Source: Phoronis australis (taxonomy: Eukaryota; Phoronida; Phoronidae). From it: DNA of 64,000 nt. A program made the position numbers and the translations under genes. The notes under the pieces are model-generated. The model did no database searches, was not told the origin of the DNA, and was given only the letters and a program-made list of their open reading frames with translations. Every line of letters begins with the position of its first letter. Position 1 is the stretch's first letter. The stretch lies in the NCBI GenBank assembly GCA_002633005.1, contig NMRA01000001.1, positions 2,608,997 to 2,672,996 on the forward strand. Reading direction: 5' to 3'. This document shows, piece by piece, positions 20,182 to 32,931 of the stretch.

Positions 20182-23100
20182 ATGTTTGACGATACGGCGC
20201 TCTTTAAAGAAGGAAATCAAAATCGTGAGTTGTGGTATTGTAACAGAAATATTAAATAGAGACCAAAAAACGAAAAAACAGGGAAATGCGGTTTGAACAT
20301 GCTTTAATCAATATTACCTTATGAAATCAAAGTTCTAGATTGATATTTTTATTGTAGAACTTATATATATGGTATTTATCTCACTCAAACAATCAAATCC
20401 GAAATATTATTATTCATAGAATTAGTATTACTTATGCACAGTTGTGGACGAAGGAACTTCGAAATGTTTCCAGCTTACAAACTTGCCGCTGATCAGTCTA
20501 ATGAAACATGTACCAGTGGTAATTTGGCATTATGCTTCGAACTTTTACAGTTTTCATAGCAAAATTTTTGCTAATTTTATAAGTTGGCTCCAGGATAACT
20601 AGGAAATTAGACACCGAAAACTTCAATGACCAAAACACTGGCTGACCGGCCTGTCTGTCACTGTCTTGACTTAGTGACAGTGTCTAGTGACAGTAGTGTT
20701 AGTACAAACAATGACGGTGCCATTAGAGACGATGGAGCTCCTATAGGCGTTTCATACACTAGAAGATTTTCGACAAATTATGCCTGGCACTGATTAAAAC
20801 ATCAAAGTCAAGTTGTTATAAATACCGTATGCGCATAGAGAGCCGGGACACTAGGTAGGAGGCCGTCGATGTATTTAATTCTTTCCAACTCTAACAAATA
20901 CTCCCGTTATCGAAATTTTTCTTCAAGCAGTCCCCCTTTCCGTTCCCAAAATTGGTAACTTGCCATTTTTAACACTGCGCATGGCAGGTGGTATGATGTC
21001 ATATTCCTTGGCGTGCTAGTGTGAAAATGGCGAGTTACCGATTTTGGGAACTGAATGAAAAACTTCCAGCATATGAAGCGCCTATAGGAGCTGCACCATC
21101 CTACTGGTGGTGCCAGTAGGACGGTGGTCACTGTCTAGTGTTAGTAGTGGTCTACTAGACAGTACCACTGTCTCAACTGGCTCCTCTAGAGGCGCTGGTC
21201 ATTCCATAGGCCCTCCATACGCTGTAAGCTTTTCAGCGAACTATGCCTCACTCTAATTAAACCATCAAGGGAGTGTTGTTGTAAGTACCTTTTGCTCACA
21301 GAGGGACACCTTAGGCTTGGCCTAGGATGCTGTTGATGTCTTAAACTCTTCCCAGTTCAAACAAATTCTCCCGCAGTAAAATTTTGTTTTTGAGCAGCCT
21401 ATCGTTCAGTTGCCCAAATTAGCAACTGGCCAGTTTTACTCTGCTCGCCTCGGTTGATTTGATGTCTGCCATGGTGGCGGTAGTTGTCCAGTTAGGGCTA
21501 AAAGCAAAATCTCAATTTTCAATGGTTTAAATGAATTACGCATTGGAAGAATTGTTGCTTACTGTCCTGATTCTTTCGGAATCTGCATCAACTGCTCCTC
21601 CTGTGTGTCATACAATGTTCATTAATCTATACTAGCTATTTGAACCAATTTTCCTGTCCCTTTACTTCGTATTTTTCCTCAAAATGTCGGCCTTCACAAT
21701 ATGTCACCCCCATTGGCATAGCCATATGGGACACAATGAGCCATGGTCAAAGCGCAAACTGCCCTCGGGTTGTCACTCTTTTCAGGAGGGGAAGTGAGTA
21801 GACAAGTATCAGAGTACCGCGTCCCCTTAAGATTGTTTACCCTTCCTCGCGCATTTTGTGGTAAACCATGCAAAGTAACCATGGTACTGATTTGTAATTC
21901 CCCTGCACATTCTTACTTGGTGCATTTGAATTAGTCATCTTTGTTTGCTGTTTCAAAACAATTTAGAAGTCTAGTCACACAGATCATGAAACCTAGTAAA
22001 TGGACTAGAGTATACAGTGTAAAAAGATTTCGATAGTTTTAATGTTGTTGACACAAATATACAAGCAAAGAAAACTTTATGTTGTTCATAATTTATTTGC
22101 AGAAAATGCAGACTGGCTGAGCCTTAAAAGTTTTCAACCAGAGGCAGCTTTGGCGATACAGGAGGTTCAAGCAGTGGGAGAAATTGCCCAAGAAGATGAT
22201 AGGTAGTCTCACGTGTCCACTTTGTTTTATGTGTGTGTCAGAAATTCATTCCTTTGTGACGTAGATCTTGTAAAAACCTCTAAAGGACTATGGTCGTGTG
22301 TGTGACATTTGCTGATAGGTTTGTAATGCTATGGGAATAAAATTTAGTTATAGCTCTGTGGCAACTGCTGCCTGTGGCTATTTTTGACATTGAGTTTTAA
22401 TTTAAACATCATCTTGAGACTGTTGCTTGCATGCTCAACCATCTTTATTTCTATAGAATATTTTTATTTCATACAAGTCAATGTTGTGTACAAAAATAGT
22501 TGGACAGTTCTGTTGCATACAACATTTTGCAAAAATGTTAAATTAGCATGCCTTGTGTGATGACACAGAGGGTATACACTACTGTACTGATAATGTACAC
22601 TGTGGTCTTTGAACTATTTTCTCACATGACAAATTAGATTGAAATGTCTCAGTTGAATACCTGTTGCATGTAAGTTTTAGTTTGGTGTTTTTTATGCCCC
22701 AACTCAATGTATTTCATTTTTGTCTTCCATGTGGTGCAATGGATAAACTTGGATTTGAAGTTTTACATTTCTTTGTTTTGTTTGGAATTTGGACAATGAA
22801 GAGGTGATTTTAAAATTCTTGTCATATTAAAACATCTTCTTATTGGTTAAAATATTTGAAATTGAGTATATAAAAAATTCAATCTTTTCAAGATGATGAC
22901 TGAATTTTGATTTATTTTTTGGTTATTTTTGTTGAGAAATGATTATAACATTGTCTATGCATGTGCATCTATGTGCACAAATGTTTTGGCATGCTATTTT
23001 GCTAGTTATACTGTCTGTTAAAGTGGAATCCGAAACGTTTTTAACTATTAGATTTTTAAAGAGCCGAATGCTAAAATGCACCCACTGGATAGATTGCCCA

Positions 23101-26100
23101 AAATGTACTTTGCTGGTGAAAAGTGTACTGTAAACTTTTTCTAATAGCTGGTTTCTGTAGTTAAAGTTTTGCTTTATAAATTTTGTCATGTTTCAGTCTC
23201 AGTGATGCTAGTTACGAAAATGAGAGAGGTTCTGACCACAGCCTGGAGAAAAGAGGGACTAAACGAATAGCTACTACAGTTGAAGGTTTGTTCTGTTGCA
23301 TGTTGTTAGTGACGAACCATTTGAATTAGGGAATTGGTGTGTGTTACGTGTTATTTGGGTCAAGACCTTGAAGCAAAAAAGTGTTCCAAGACAAGACGGG
23401 AATTAGAAACCTGCTGACGGATCATTGCTAACCTTCTGTTGTTAAATTTCCGAATGGTGTAAAGTGTAATTCTCTACCTAGAATTTTGGAGTTAAAATAA
23501 CTTAAATTTATTTTGTTATTTAAGAGCTAGATCTCAATCAACTGCCCTTGAATCAATGTTTTAGTTTTTATTTTAGAATACTTTCCACCATTGAGTATAT
23601 TGTTTTTATGTTTGTGTTAGAACATCCGGTCACAGATGTTAGCTCAGATGAGTCTAGTAGAGAGAGGCATCACAGAAAGCACAAGAGAAAAAAGAAGTCA
23701 AAACACAAGCATAAACACAAAGCACACAAACGCAAGGAAGAGAAACAAGAAAAAGAGTGAGTGCTTGACTTATGTCTATTGCTCGTTCAAGGCTCTGGGT
23801 CCTGCAGTGTGCTATAAATGAGCCGATGTTGTGTCGTTGTACACAGTAATGTGATCAAACACAACATGTGGGTCTTTTTTCCTTTACAAAAGTGAATAAA
23901 ACACTTGATCAATACACTTTCCCATGTAGTTTATTCCATTGTAAGATCCCTCCTTTATTGCATTGTGAACAATTCGATATAACAAGAGCTATCATAACTG
24001 TTTCCATATTCACATCGTTAGCGTTTTTTATTTTATCTGACACCCCTGTTGTTTTCTTTCAGGAAACCATCAAAGGAGACATCAAGGCCCCCATCGGAAT
24101 TACCCAAGAATAAAGTTTTTCTAGATGACATGCCTGGGTTAACAGTGGAACATGCCTACAGGATTGACAGGCAGCCGGATAACAACAATCTTAGTTTTGA
24201 GTCCTTATACAAACTACATGTAGCCAAACGGCGAAGGCTGGGGAATGTTTGTTTAGGGTCACGACCTGGTCACATGATTGTGCTTTCTGGATCAAAATCT
24301 GATCAACGCCGAAATACTCCATCGAGGTATTTTGATAAGGAGAACATTCGTCAGTTGTATGATGAAAAATCTGTGCTGAATTTGTCTGCCAGTAAAGAGG
24401 ATAATGCGACCTTGCCAGCAGATGGCAGTTTAGAGCATTGTTTATTATCAGAACGTGAAGAAGGGAAGTACTCTGTTGCCAATCCTCTTGGTGTCTATGA
24501 CCCTGCAACAGAATGTTATATTCAGGGTAAAGCAAATGTGGTCCCTGTTAGTGAACCGGGTAGTACTCATGTTGAACAGACACTTACGGAATCCCAGGGG
24601 GAGAAACTGCGCCGTCAAACTGAGCAGTACAATAAAAAGTTGAGGGACAACCCACATGACATCCAGCTGTGGTTAGACTTCATCAAATTTCAAGATGCTC
24701 TGTCAAACCGAAAGAAATTTTCAACTGGAGTAGAGACTTCTGTTGACAAGGATTATATGAAAACTGAGGATCGAATGTTGCTAGAAAAGAAATTGGCAAT
24801 ATTCGATCGCGCGCTTGAGTCTAACTCAGGCTGCGTAAAATTGAAGACTGCTCAACTTGACCTCTGTAGGGGTGTTTGGGAAACGGACAAGTTAATCAAG
24901 GAGTGGAAAAAATTGTTGTTTATCCATGCCAATGACACTGTGTTGTGGAAGAAATATCTCATCTTCCTAAATTCAATGGTATCGCAGTTTACTGTGTCTA
25001 AGACAGTAGCTGCATACGGCAAGTGTATATCTACACTTAGCAGTGTACTAAGAAGAGAGCTGATATCTCACGATCCTATGCCAGATGCAGAGAACCAGTT
25101 GTTAGGTAAAGTATATCAGAAATAATGACATAAATGCTGCAGATGAGCTTTCATAGACAGTGGGACTATTGACATTTAGAACAAGGGTACTGGTGATTCT
25201 AATTGTGCATTGCCGGTACCATGAAGATAATTATATAATCATTACTTTTGTGAAATTTATGATATCTAAGCGCTTTAGAAATTATGAAATGTCTGTGTGT
25301 GAAGGTAGAACAATGTATAGAATATATCCCATTAAATTGGATTTTTTTTACAAACATGACTCTAATTCTTAGCTCCATCTTTGAACCCTGGTTAAGATGA
25401 GATTTTCGAGCTTTGCGCCTTTTTGTAAACCAAGTCACCAGTTGAAGTAATTCATGATTCATGTTAAGTAAATCTTGACTGTTGATTAGTGTTCATTGCA
25501 ATTACGAAACTTTCAGACATCAAACTGAAACCAAAAGTTGTAATTTCTTTCACTTCCTTTTGCCTGTTTTTCAATAAAGTTGCTCTTAAGTTTGGTTCAC
25601 TTAAGCAGATTAAAATTGACAGTCCGTACTATTTAATTTTTTTTTCTTCCAGACATCTTCATCCAGATGTGTCACTTTCTACAAGATGCTGGTCACCTTG
25701 AGAAGGCTGTAGCCAACTACCAGGCTGTTATTGAGTTCAACTTGTTCTGTCCTGGTGCATTGCTCTCATCATCTTTCAAAGAACGTATTGAACACTTTGA
25801 GTCATTCTGGGACAGTTCAGCGCCACGCTTTGGTGAAAATGGGGCTATTGGGTGGCGTAACTGGGCTCTGGATAAGGAGAAATCATCACAAATGCCCACT
25901 ATGAAACTGTCAGGTAACACTTGGAGTACAGTAAAACTTGCATAATTTGGAATTTTATCTAAGTGAAGTGTAATTTGAAGGGTGCACGGACTAGATCAGT
26001 CATATCTTGCAAGTTTGTCTGAGTTATGTGAAAATCTGACTTATGAATGTCCAACCATATTTACAGAGTAATCAGAAGATGATGTGTTGATGTTCAGAAT

Positions 26101-29100
26101 AAATGTGTTCACATATTATAGTGTTCTGCGTTGAAGCGAGATTGGATATTTGTTTTTATGGAAAACAATCCTCAGCCAATTTTGTGTCGTGAGGAACTGG
26201 TGAAGAAATTGTTTAATGATTTTTATTTAGGTGATGAAGAAAGTATCTTGGAGGATGGTATAATTGCAAAAACCAAAAATGACCGCACACAAGCTTGGCT
26301 ATCATTGGAATCCTCCAGAGAATCTCGCCATTGGTTGCCATGGAAACCAGATCCCCTGGAGGGTGACACAGAGGAGGACTGCGAGGACCCTGACAGACTG
26401 GTGCTATCAGACGATGTCACACCTACTCTCATGACTTTGACAAACGATCAACTGAAGATGACGTTGGTGAAATCATACCTAATGATTCTTGGTGTACGGC
26501 CACCAGACTTAGGCATGCATGCGGGTGAATCCTCAGATTTAATCAATTTTCATAATGAGAAGAATGCTCTGAATGCAAATTTGTCACAAAAAGTGATCAC
26601 AAATGTCTTTAGACAGGCGACTTCAGCTTTTGCTGATGGAAATGTTACCGAGTTACTGCTTTGGTGGTTGAGTCATGAAGAGCAGCAATGTGTCAGTGCG
26701 ACTTTCGTAGACAATAAAGCAAAGAGAGCACATTTAAAGGAGGTTAAGAAGTTTGCAAAGTCTCTGCTAAAGGAAGAGAAAAACAGGAACAACTTGCTTC
26801 TGTGGAACGCGTATGCCAAGCTGGAGTGGAGGTTGGGCAAGGAGCATGATGCAAGAAATGTGTATGACACGGCAATAAAGATGTATGCACAAACTATGCT
26901 TAATGCGTGTGCGGAGAATGCCTCGGTAGAGGAGGAGGTTTGTGTGCTGTACCATACGTATGCGAGTCTCGAGTCCGGCATTACCGATGCTCAGTCAGAG
27001 CAAATGTGCCACCTGAAGTTAAGGCGGCACCGAGGCGAGGAGAAGACGGATAAAGTGAACAGGTGTCTCTGTATTCTGGCTAGTATGGTGAGTGGAATGG
27101 ATTATGAAGAGCCCACGTGTGACTCAATGTTGCCCACTCACGTGCTGAAGACCAGAAGATTGTTTCAGAGTAAACTAGAAAACATCATGGCACAGAAAAG
27201 CAACACTCGTACTGCCCTCTGGTGGCACTGGACTAATTGCTTTGCCATGTTTGAATATTTTACTAGTGGCATGGCAGCTGCTGCCCGTGTGTTTGAACAG
27301 GTGTTGCAGGTAGTTAACGAAAAATTTCAAGACTCACTGTCTCTAACGAAGGCTTTATTCATTTCCCACCTCCACTTAGCTTGTTATCATGTGAACCACC
27401 ATATAGCCTCACTGACATCCTTGAAGGAACTTCTCAACAGAGCCTTGGCCTTGTTCCCAGAGTGCCCTTTGTTTTTGAGATTATTTGTTGACCTAGAACT
27501 GCAATCTCATGCCAGTGGACGGTTGCGACAGTACTTCACCTATGGACAGCTGAATCGTAGTATATCGGTGCAGCCTTGGATGTTCGCTCTTGATGCAGAA
27601 TTGTCCAGGTTTGACAAGTTAAAGCTGATGTCAAATGAGAACATGCCTGATACATTGACTGGTAGGTTGTATTGCACAATTGTTATTAATTTATAATTTT
27701 TAGGTAAGTTCTATAGCAACTGAGAGACTAAAAATTAGCAATGTTCTGAAATGAGCCAGTGCGACCAATTTCAATAAGGGTTAAGTTACAATCTAATGCA
27801 TTTAAGTACTTGACTTATGTAGTACATTTCATTTGTCAAAATTTGAAGTATGGTAAAAAATCTTCTGTTTGGGGCGGAATGTGGTGGACATGTGGAATAT
27901 TTATTTTTTATGAAAATTCGCTTTACTTTTAGCATTCTTTGTACAATACAGCTGTCAACAAACATTTGGTAAAATTTTGAACATTTTCAGTGATGTGATG
28001 AACTTCCAAAAATAGCAAGATGTCAATCTTGAACCAACTTGAAAATAATATAGATCACAAACATTTTGGTCTGGTCTGCATGCCACCTGTTGGCCACATC
28101 ACGTGACCTAATGAACATGAGTCTGGAAAGATTTCTGCCCTGAACGGGTTTTGAACCCAGGACCTTCTGCTAACCGTGCAGACACTCTAGTCTACTGTGC
28201 CATCGGGACCACTGACAAGATGTCAGTTTTATCCCAAATGGAAGAATTTTTACCATACATACCATTTAACAATTTGAAATAATTATGTATTAATAACAAC
28301 TACCTTAAATGTTTGGTTTATAACAGAGGCATTTAAATAAGAAATGTATAACAAAGGTGACGTGTGTGTTTAATGTCCTTAGTTTTGATAATTGTATGAT
28401 AAATTCTCTACGTTTTGGTTTTTACCGATTGTCATTTAGTCCATTTAACCTTTTTCTAGCATGGTCAGTGGCAAGTCCAGTGGAGATAGGTGTAACCCAT
28501 CGTATAAGGTCTGTGTTTGAGCACGCTGTTGAGAGTGATCCAGGGAGACACTGTGTGGATTTGTGGAGGAGATTCATCAAGTTTGAGGTAAGTGAGGGCT
28601 GCAAGCTTGGATGACTTGAGATTGTCACTAAGCACATACTCAGTTTTCTTGTGGATTCATCTGTTCAAACATGAAAATAATATAATATTATTATTATGAG
28701 ACTTAACGTGTTAAGTGCATTAAAATTCTAATTGTAGTGAATTTTTTAGTTTAGATGATTTTAATTGTGTTTGGCTGATTTTAAGACTAGTATTATGTAT
28801 TTATTTTTATTTTTTCCAGCTTGATCAGGGCTCTCAAGACAAAGCTCTTGCTGTTTTCTATCGCAGTTTACAGAAGTGTCCCTGGTCTAAGGTAGGTGAA
28901 GGAGTTTGTGTAAAACTTCACAGCTTGCCTGAGCCTTGCTGAAAATACTTTCTGGGGATTTCTGAGATCACGTTCACCCAATTGTAAATCAGTGTGCCTG
29001 TATTTGTCATTGGCATATTCTGTGTTTTAAAGTTCAGTGGGCCTACTTATGCAGTCAGGGTGGCTAGGCAGTGTGAAAGAAATCCAGAGTCAGACAGAAC

Positions 29101-29929
29101 AGATTTTTGCAGTCATATTATGTTTGACAAATTAAACAAGCATTAGTACACTTTCCTACGTGGTTTTGTGTGCATGTTCATTGGACATGTCAAGGAGCAT
29201 CCATTAGCCCCAAATACACTTATTTACCTCCCATGATGTATGGAACTCATAGCATTTTATTTGATGTTTGGCAAGACATTTTTTAATTCTAAACACAAAG
29301 ATTTCCCAGGGCATTAGAAATACTGAAAAGGGATATTTTCTGATTATGCTGCCTTGGACTGAAGTTACAGTTAGACATTCCTGGTAGCCTATAATTACAA
29401 CCATTTGCATTTGTATTTTCTTAGAATAGCTATTAACCGGCGTTCCATCGAAGGAGGGAACTTTTGATTCAGACTACTTATTTCTGTAAAGTTGTACCTC
29501 ACTCAGATGAGAAGGGATTTCTGGGTTTGCAAGAACTGGCAGTTCGTTATTCTTCGATATCACGCTCGGCACATAAAATGACACGATGATAAGCCAACTT
29601 TACGAGCCTGGTCTCAAGCAATAATGAACTGCTAGGTCTTTTGAAACCCTGAAATCGCTTCCATAACTGTCAGAATTATAACTTGAAATCTATTTCAGAA
29701 AGTTAGATGTTCTAAATCAAAAGTTAGATACTTGACAGCTTTGAAATTGTCTGACTTGTTTACTTTGTCTACCTAGGCTCTGTACATGGATGGAGTCAGG
29801 TATTTCCCAGCAAAATGCCAAGAGATTCTTGATCTTATGACAGAAAAGGAACTTCGTCTCAGAGTGCCAATAGAAGAGCTGGACCTGTTGATTGACAATG
29901 CAAATGACGAAGCAGATAAATCTAGTTGA
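20182..29929 (+). CDS. NRDE2: NRDE2, nuclear RNA interference/RNA surveillance factor, 10 exons
   Basis: Exons 20182-20224, 22103-22202, 23197-23285, 23621-23756, 24063-25105, 25653-25913, 26231-27661, 28460-28587, 28820-28891, 29777-29929; 1151 aa, close to vertebrate length. Exon 4 codes a Lys/His-rich basic tract (HHRKHKRKKKSKHKHKHK) expected for nuclear localisation. Early exon 5 has VFLDDMPG and ESLYKLHVAKRRRLGNVCLG, matching the segment through which NRDE2 binds the exosome helicase MTR4. The remainder is helical HAT-type repeats, with conserved signatures such as LEKKLAIFDRALESN, EEDCEDPDRLVL and the C-terminal ILDLMTEKELRLRVP-like end. In animals NRDE2 is a nuclear protein that restrains MTR4 and supports splicing of short GC-rich introns; in worms it works in nuclear RNAi. 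Intron 1 holds a large foldback repeat cluster. AATAAA follows 156 bp after the stop. Confidence 0.93.
20640..21490. repeat. complex foldback and direct repeat cluster in NRDE2 intron 1
   Basis: Around 20942-20982 and 21010-21050 two arms of about 41 bp (GTTCCCAAAATTGGTAACT and its complement AGTTACCGATTTTGGGAAC) form a palindrome. It extends outward to GAGCTCCTATAGGCG near 20734 and CGCCTATAGGAGCTG near 21079. A second diverged direct copy of the left half follows at about 21170-21450 (shared AACTATGCCTCACT, ATTAAAACATCAA, ATTCTCCCG, GTTGCCCAAATT). Tracts of GTGACAGT and TCTAGTG flank both. Confidence 0.65.
28140..28210 (-). repeat. tRNA-derived SINE-like sequence
   Basis: On the minus strand it starts GGTCCCGATGGCACAGTAGA (A-box-like) and carries GGGTTCAAAACCC (28146-28158), a good pol III B box. 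The spacing is about that of a tRNA. The 3' side does not pair properly with the 5' acceptor strand, so this is more likely a SINE head or tRNA pseudogene than a working tRNA. Confidence 0.5.
29441..29735. mobile_element. foldback element family A, copy 3 (in NRDE2 last intron)
   Basis: Left: CTCAGATGAGAAGGGATTTC, CTGGCAGTTCGTTATTC, CACGCTCGGCACATAAAATG. Right: CTGGTCTCAAGCAATAATGA, ACTGCTAGG, then CCTGAAATCGCTTCC. CAGTTCGTTATT and AATAATGAACTG are inverted copies. Outer marks AACTTTTGATTCAGAC (left) and CTAAATCAAAAGTT (right) are also inverted. Confidence 0.65.
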
Positions 29930-30084
29930 AGGAGTTGGATTGATTATTTTTTGGTTACGGACCTTATATCACATGTGTTCTCACTGCTGCTGTGCATTGC
30001 CTTAGCAACAATGTTCATGTTGCTGAGTTATATGTATAGGAACTAGCCAGAGGAAAGTATTTTGATGACCACAAAAACAAACTG

Positions 30085-30090
30085 AATAAA
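30085..30090 (+). terminator. polyadenylation signal AATAAA of NRDE2
   Basis: Canonical hexamer 156 bp after the NRDE2 stop codon. Confidence 0.6.
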
Positions 30091-30439
30091 GCTGACATTA
30101 CAAACATCTCTTGTTTTGAACTGGAAGGTTTTCAAATGCTAATACGAATTTTTCAAAGGATAGGAAACCCAGTTTTGCCCTATTAGCCGAATACTAAACA
30201 TGACTCTCACCCAGTCCTCCGAAATAAAATCATGCTCTTTAACCCTTGACGACCCATAAAAGTTTTTTGTAGGAAAAACTGAAAACTCCATTCAAAGTCT
30301 GCTAAACGGGCAAGCGTGACCTACTCTTTTAGCTATTGCATGGCAATTTTATGAAAAGACCACCCACCAAAGACTATAGACATGTGACATAGGCGAGTAT
30401 GGGTTTTTAGTCCATTTCTGCCTTTATCTTGGAAGATTG

Positions 30440-30830
30440 ATGCACAAAGCAAGGTTTAGTATCCTTTTAAGGTGACTATAAACCCACTTTCTGTCATTTT
30501 GATTTGACTACTTGCCAAATTTGTCTCAAATTGTTCTTCAGTCAAAATTGACATGTTAAATGAGATTGGAAGGAACTGATATTTTGTTATTGCATGATGC
30601 CGGTCTCTACAAGTTGACATGTCACTAGGTGTTGTGCAATTCATTGAGCATGCGTGAGGCCAGTCTCTACAAGTTGACATGTCACTAGGTGTTATTCTTT
30701 TCATTGGGCATGGTCTTGAACAATAACGAATCCCGTCCTTTCTTTGCAAGACCAGAAATCGCTGCTTATTTGGGTAAGGAATAAGTTGAGGCCAATTTCT
30801 TAAGGGTTAGTGTTCTAAGTCAAACATTAG
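30440..30830. mobile_element. foldback element family A, copy 4, with internal 60-bp tandem repeat
   Basis: Family marks are present at the right (GTCTTGAACAATAACGAAT, AGACCAGAAATCGCTG, GGGTAAGGAATAAG). The centre holds two copies of a 60-bp unit beginning GCC(G/A)GTCTCTACAAGTTGAC at 30599 and 30659, the second partly diverged. Confidence 0.6.
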
Positions 30831-31288
30831 TTTTATTGGCACAATGCGATTTTAAAGCTGATATAAGCGTTCCAGTGTTTATTTTTTGTTCATCATTACA
30901 CACACTGATACACAACCAGTTATCTATACATTTTTTCACAAGTCAGTCAGTTACCCTTTATCAGCTTTTTTAATTTGGTATAAATGCAAGCGGTCCGAGA
31001 GTAATTAAATACGTCCATGTTGTGTTGAGACAAGCACTGGATCACTACATCCCCGCAGCTTTTCTCGTGCAAAACACTTAGACAAAACTGTTTGTTTCTT
31101 AAAAACACATTTTGGGCGCGAAACACTGTCGGCTCATCCATAGTCACGTGACCATGACTAATCTTGTTTTGCGTTATGTTCACAAATCAACTCTGAAACT
31201 TGTACATGTCAAAGTTACCAATTTTTAAGACGTGCGCTTATACACTTAGTTCAGCTTCCATGATGACGTGACTGATACGGGTTGACGC

Positions 31289-31368
31289 NNNNNNNNNNNN
31301 NNNNNNNNNNNNNNNNNNNNNNNNNNNNNNNNNNNNNNNNNNNNNNNNNNNNNNNNNNNNNNNNNNNN
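31289..31368. other. assembly gap (80 N)
   Basis: Eighty undetermined bases in the NRDE2-MOCS1 spacer. Confidence 1.
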
Positions 31369-32305
31369 TGTTGCATGCGCCACCCATGAGAATCTTCTAA
31401 AAATGACTCATTTTTTCGCTGCAACCCATTAATTCGTTTGTCCGAAGGGGCTTGTGAACAACTCAACATTAGAGAATGAGACAGCTCATAAGTTCAACCA
31501 CACAACTCCAGCCTAGAGTTCTATGTCCAACTGCACAGAACTCTAGCTCTGGAATGCCAACTTCATCTCGCCGGCGCTGCTCAGGCCGCCCATGCGTGGC
31601 ATTTGTTTGCATTATGTTGTTAAGGTGTTGGTTATTTTCATGGAATTTCTGTTACTAAAAATTTTCGGCAACACTGGTATTTCTATCCAATTGCTTTAGA
31701 TGGTCATATCAAAACTCTTCGCCAGTTCTTGATTATGGCAGAACTATACATACTTTAATTCATAAATAATTATTATTTTGCATACCTGACTAGTTTAAAA
31801 ACCAAAATGCGAAATGTAATAGTAACATAAAAAAGGAAACGAATAAACGACTGACCGAACAACCTGGGAAATCATTTCAATAATTCAAAAGATTTTATAC
31901 CCTATCTAAACAAAGGTTTTAGAACATAGATCCTTCATAGTTGTTGTGAAAAATTCAGTCGTCCAAAATTATACATCATATATTAATTGGACCTTTGATA
32001 CAGTTCTCAGGAAAAATTCAGGACTGTGGCAGTAACTACAAACTGAAAGTGTAATAAACTAATTACTCCACTTGCCTCCTATCCGAAATTCTTTCGGATA
32101 GATGAAACAGAAGCAAATAGATATTGTGTAGGTTTGAAAGTTAATGTAGATTGGCTGCAGTTTAGGACTATATTATATTTTTTGTAAATATTATTCTTCA
32201 GAAAGTACAAATTAGCTTTCCTGATTTATGCAGTGTGTGTTACCTTAAACAAGAGACATTGGAATACATTTTTACGATTGTTATGCTACTAAAGAGAGTG
32301 GACTC

Positions 32306-32431
32306 CAGGGGCGGATCCAGGATTTTAAGTTGGGGGGGGGCAAAAATGAATTTTAGCCAGGATTTTGCCCTCACTGANGAATCTGGGAGAATTTTAGGGG
32401 GAGCCATGGCCCCCCTCTAAATCCGCCACTG
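32306..32431. mobile_element. hAT-like MITE, CAGGGGCGGATCCAG family, copy 1
   Basis: Begins CAGGGGCGGATCCAGGATTT and ends CTAAATCCGCCACTG, an imperfect inverted pair with G-rich and C-rich inner flanks. TGGACTC occurs at both outer edges (32299-32305 and 32430-32436), a likely target duplication that overlaps the last bases of the element. A single N sits at 32378. Confidence 0.6.
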
Positions 32432-32895
32432 GACTCTGGACTGAAACTAACATTCATCAAATTATACCCGTAACAGTAACACCTGTTCCGTAGTTGTCAA
32501 CATTCGAGACGGAAAAAACGGGACATGCCTGACTGAGGGGTACATGATCCGGTCGGGGCTCAAGAGTGAAATGTTTACCGCAACACACAAAAAAACGCTT
32601 TTGAGGCGTTTCTTTTTTGTTGAACGGGAGATGTGCGACAGAGACAGTCATTCAGTCATTACACCCAACAGAGCCTGACGGCGTTTTTTTGTTTAAAACT
32701 CAAATAGGCAATTGCGGGTGCCTCAGAAACGTCCCGTTAGTTTCTTTTTAGTCAAACGGGGAAATAATGCTTTTTGGCATGGGAAGTTAAAAGCAGTATA
32801 TGATAACATGTCAGTGTCGACGTGTGTCAAAAAGCGGGACCCACTGGCAGGCATAAGTTTGTTGATATAATAGGCCTATTACGGTGGCGGTCTTG

Positions 32896-32914
32896 TCACA
32901 TGACTAACATGTGA
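32896..32914. promoter_or_regulatory. dyad E-box just upstream of MOCS1 start
   Basis: TCACATG, five bases, then CATGTGA: an exact 7-bp inverted repeat made of two CANNTG-type sites, 18 bp before the MOCS1 ATG. It may bind a bHLH factor; only position and symmetry support this. Confidence 0.35.
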
Positions 32915-32931
32915 TCAACTGTGTCGGCAAT

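Larger units (their letters stand above)
29930..32931. other. spacer between NRDE2 and MOCS1
   Basis: After the NRDE2 polyadenylation signal I see no supported gene. The stretch holds a family A foldback element (30440-30830), a palindromic E-box GTCACGTGAC (31143-31152), an 80-N gap, a hAT-like MITE (32306-32431) and the MOCS1 promoter. The gap could hide a small exon. Confidence 0.5.

Noticed and set aside
28140-28210. Functional tRNA gene on the minus strand
   Set aside because: The A and B boxes are present but the acceptor strands do not pair, so it was called SINE-like.
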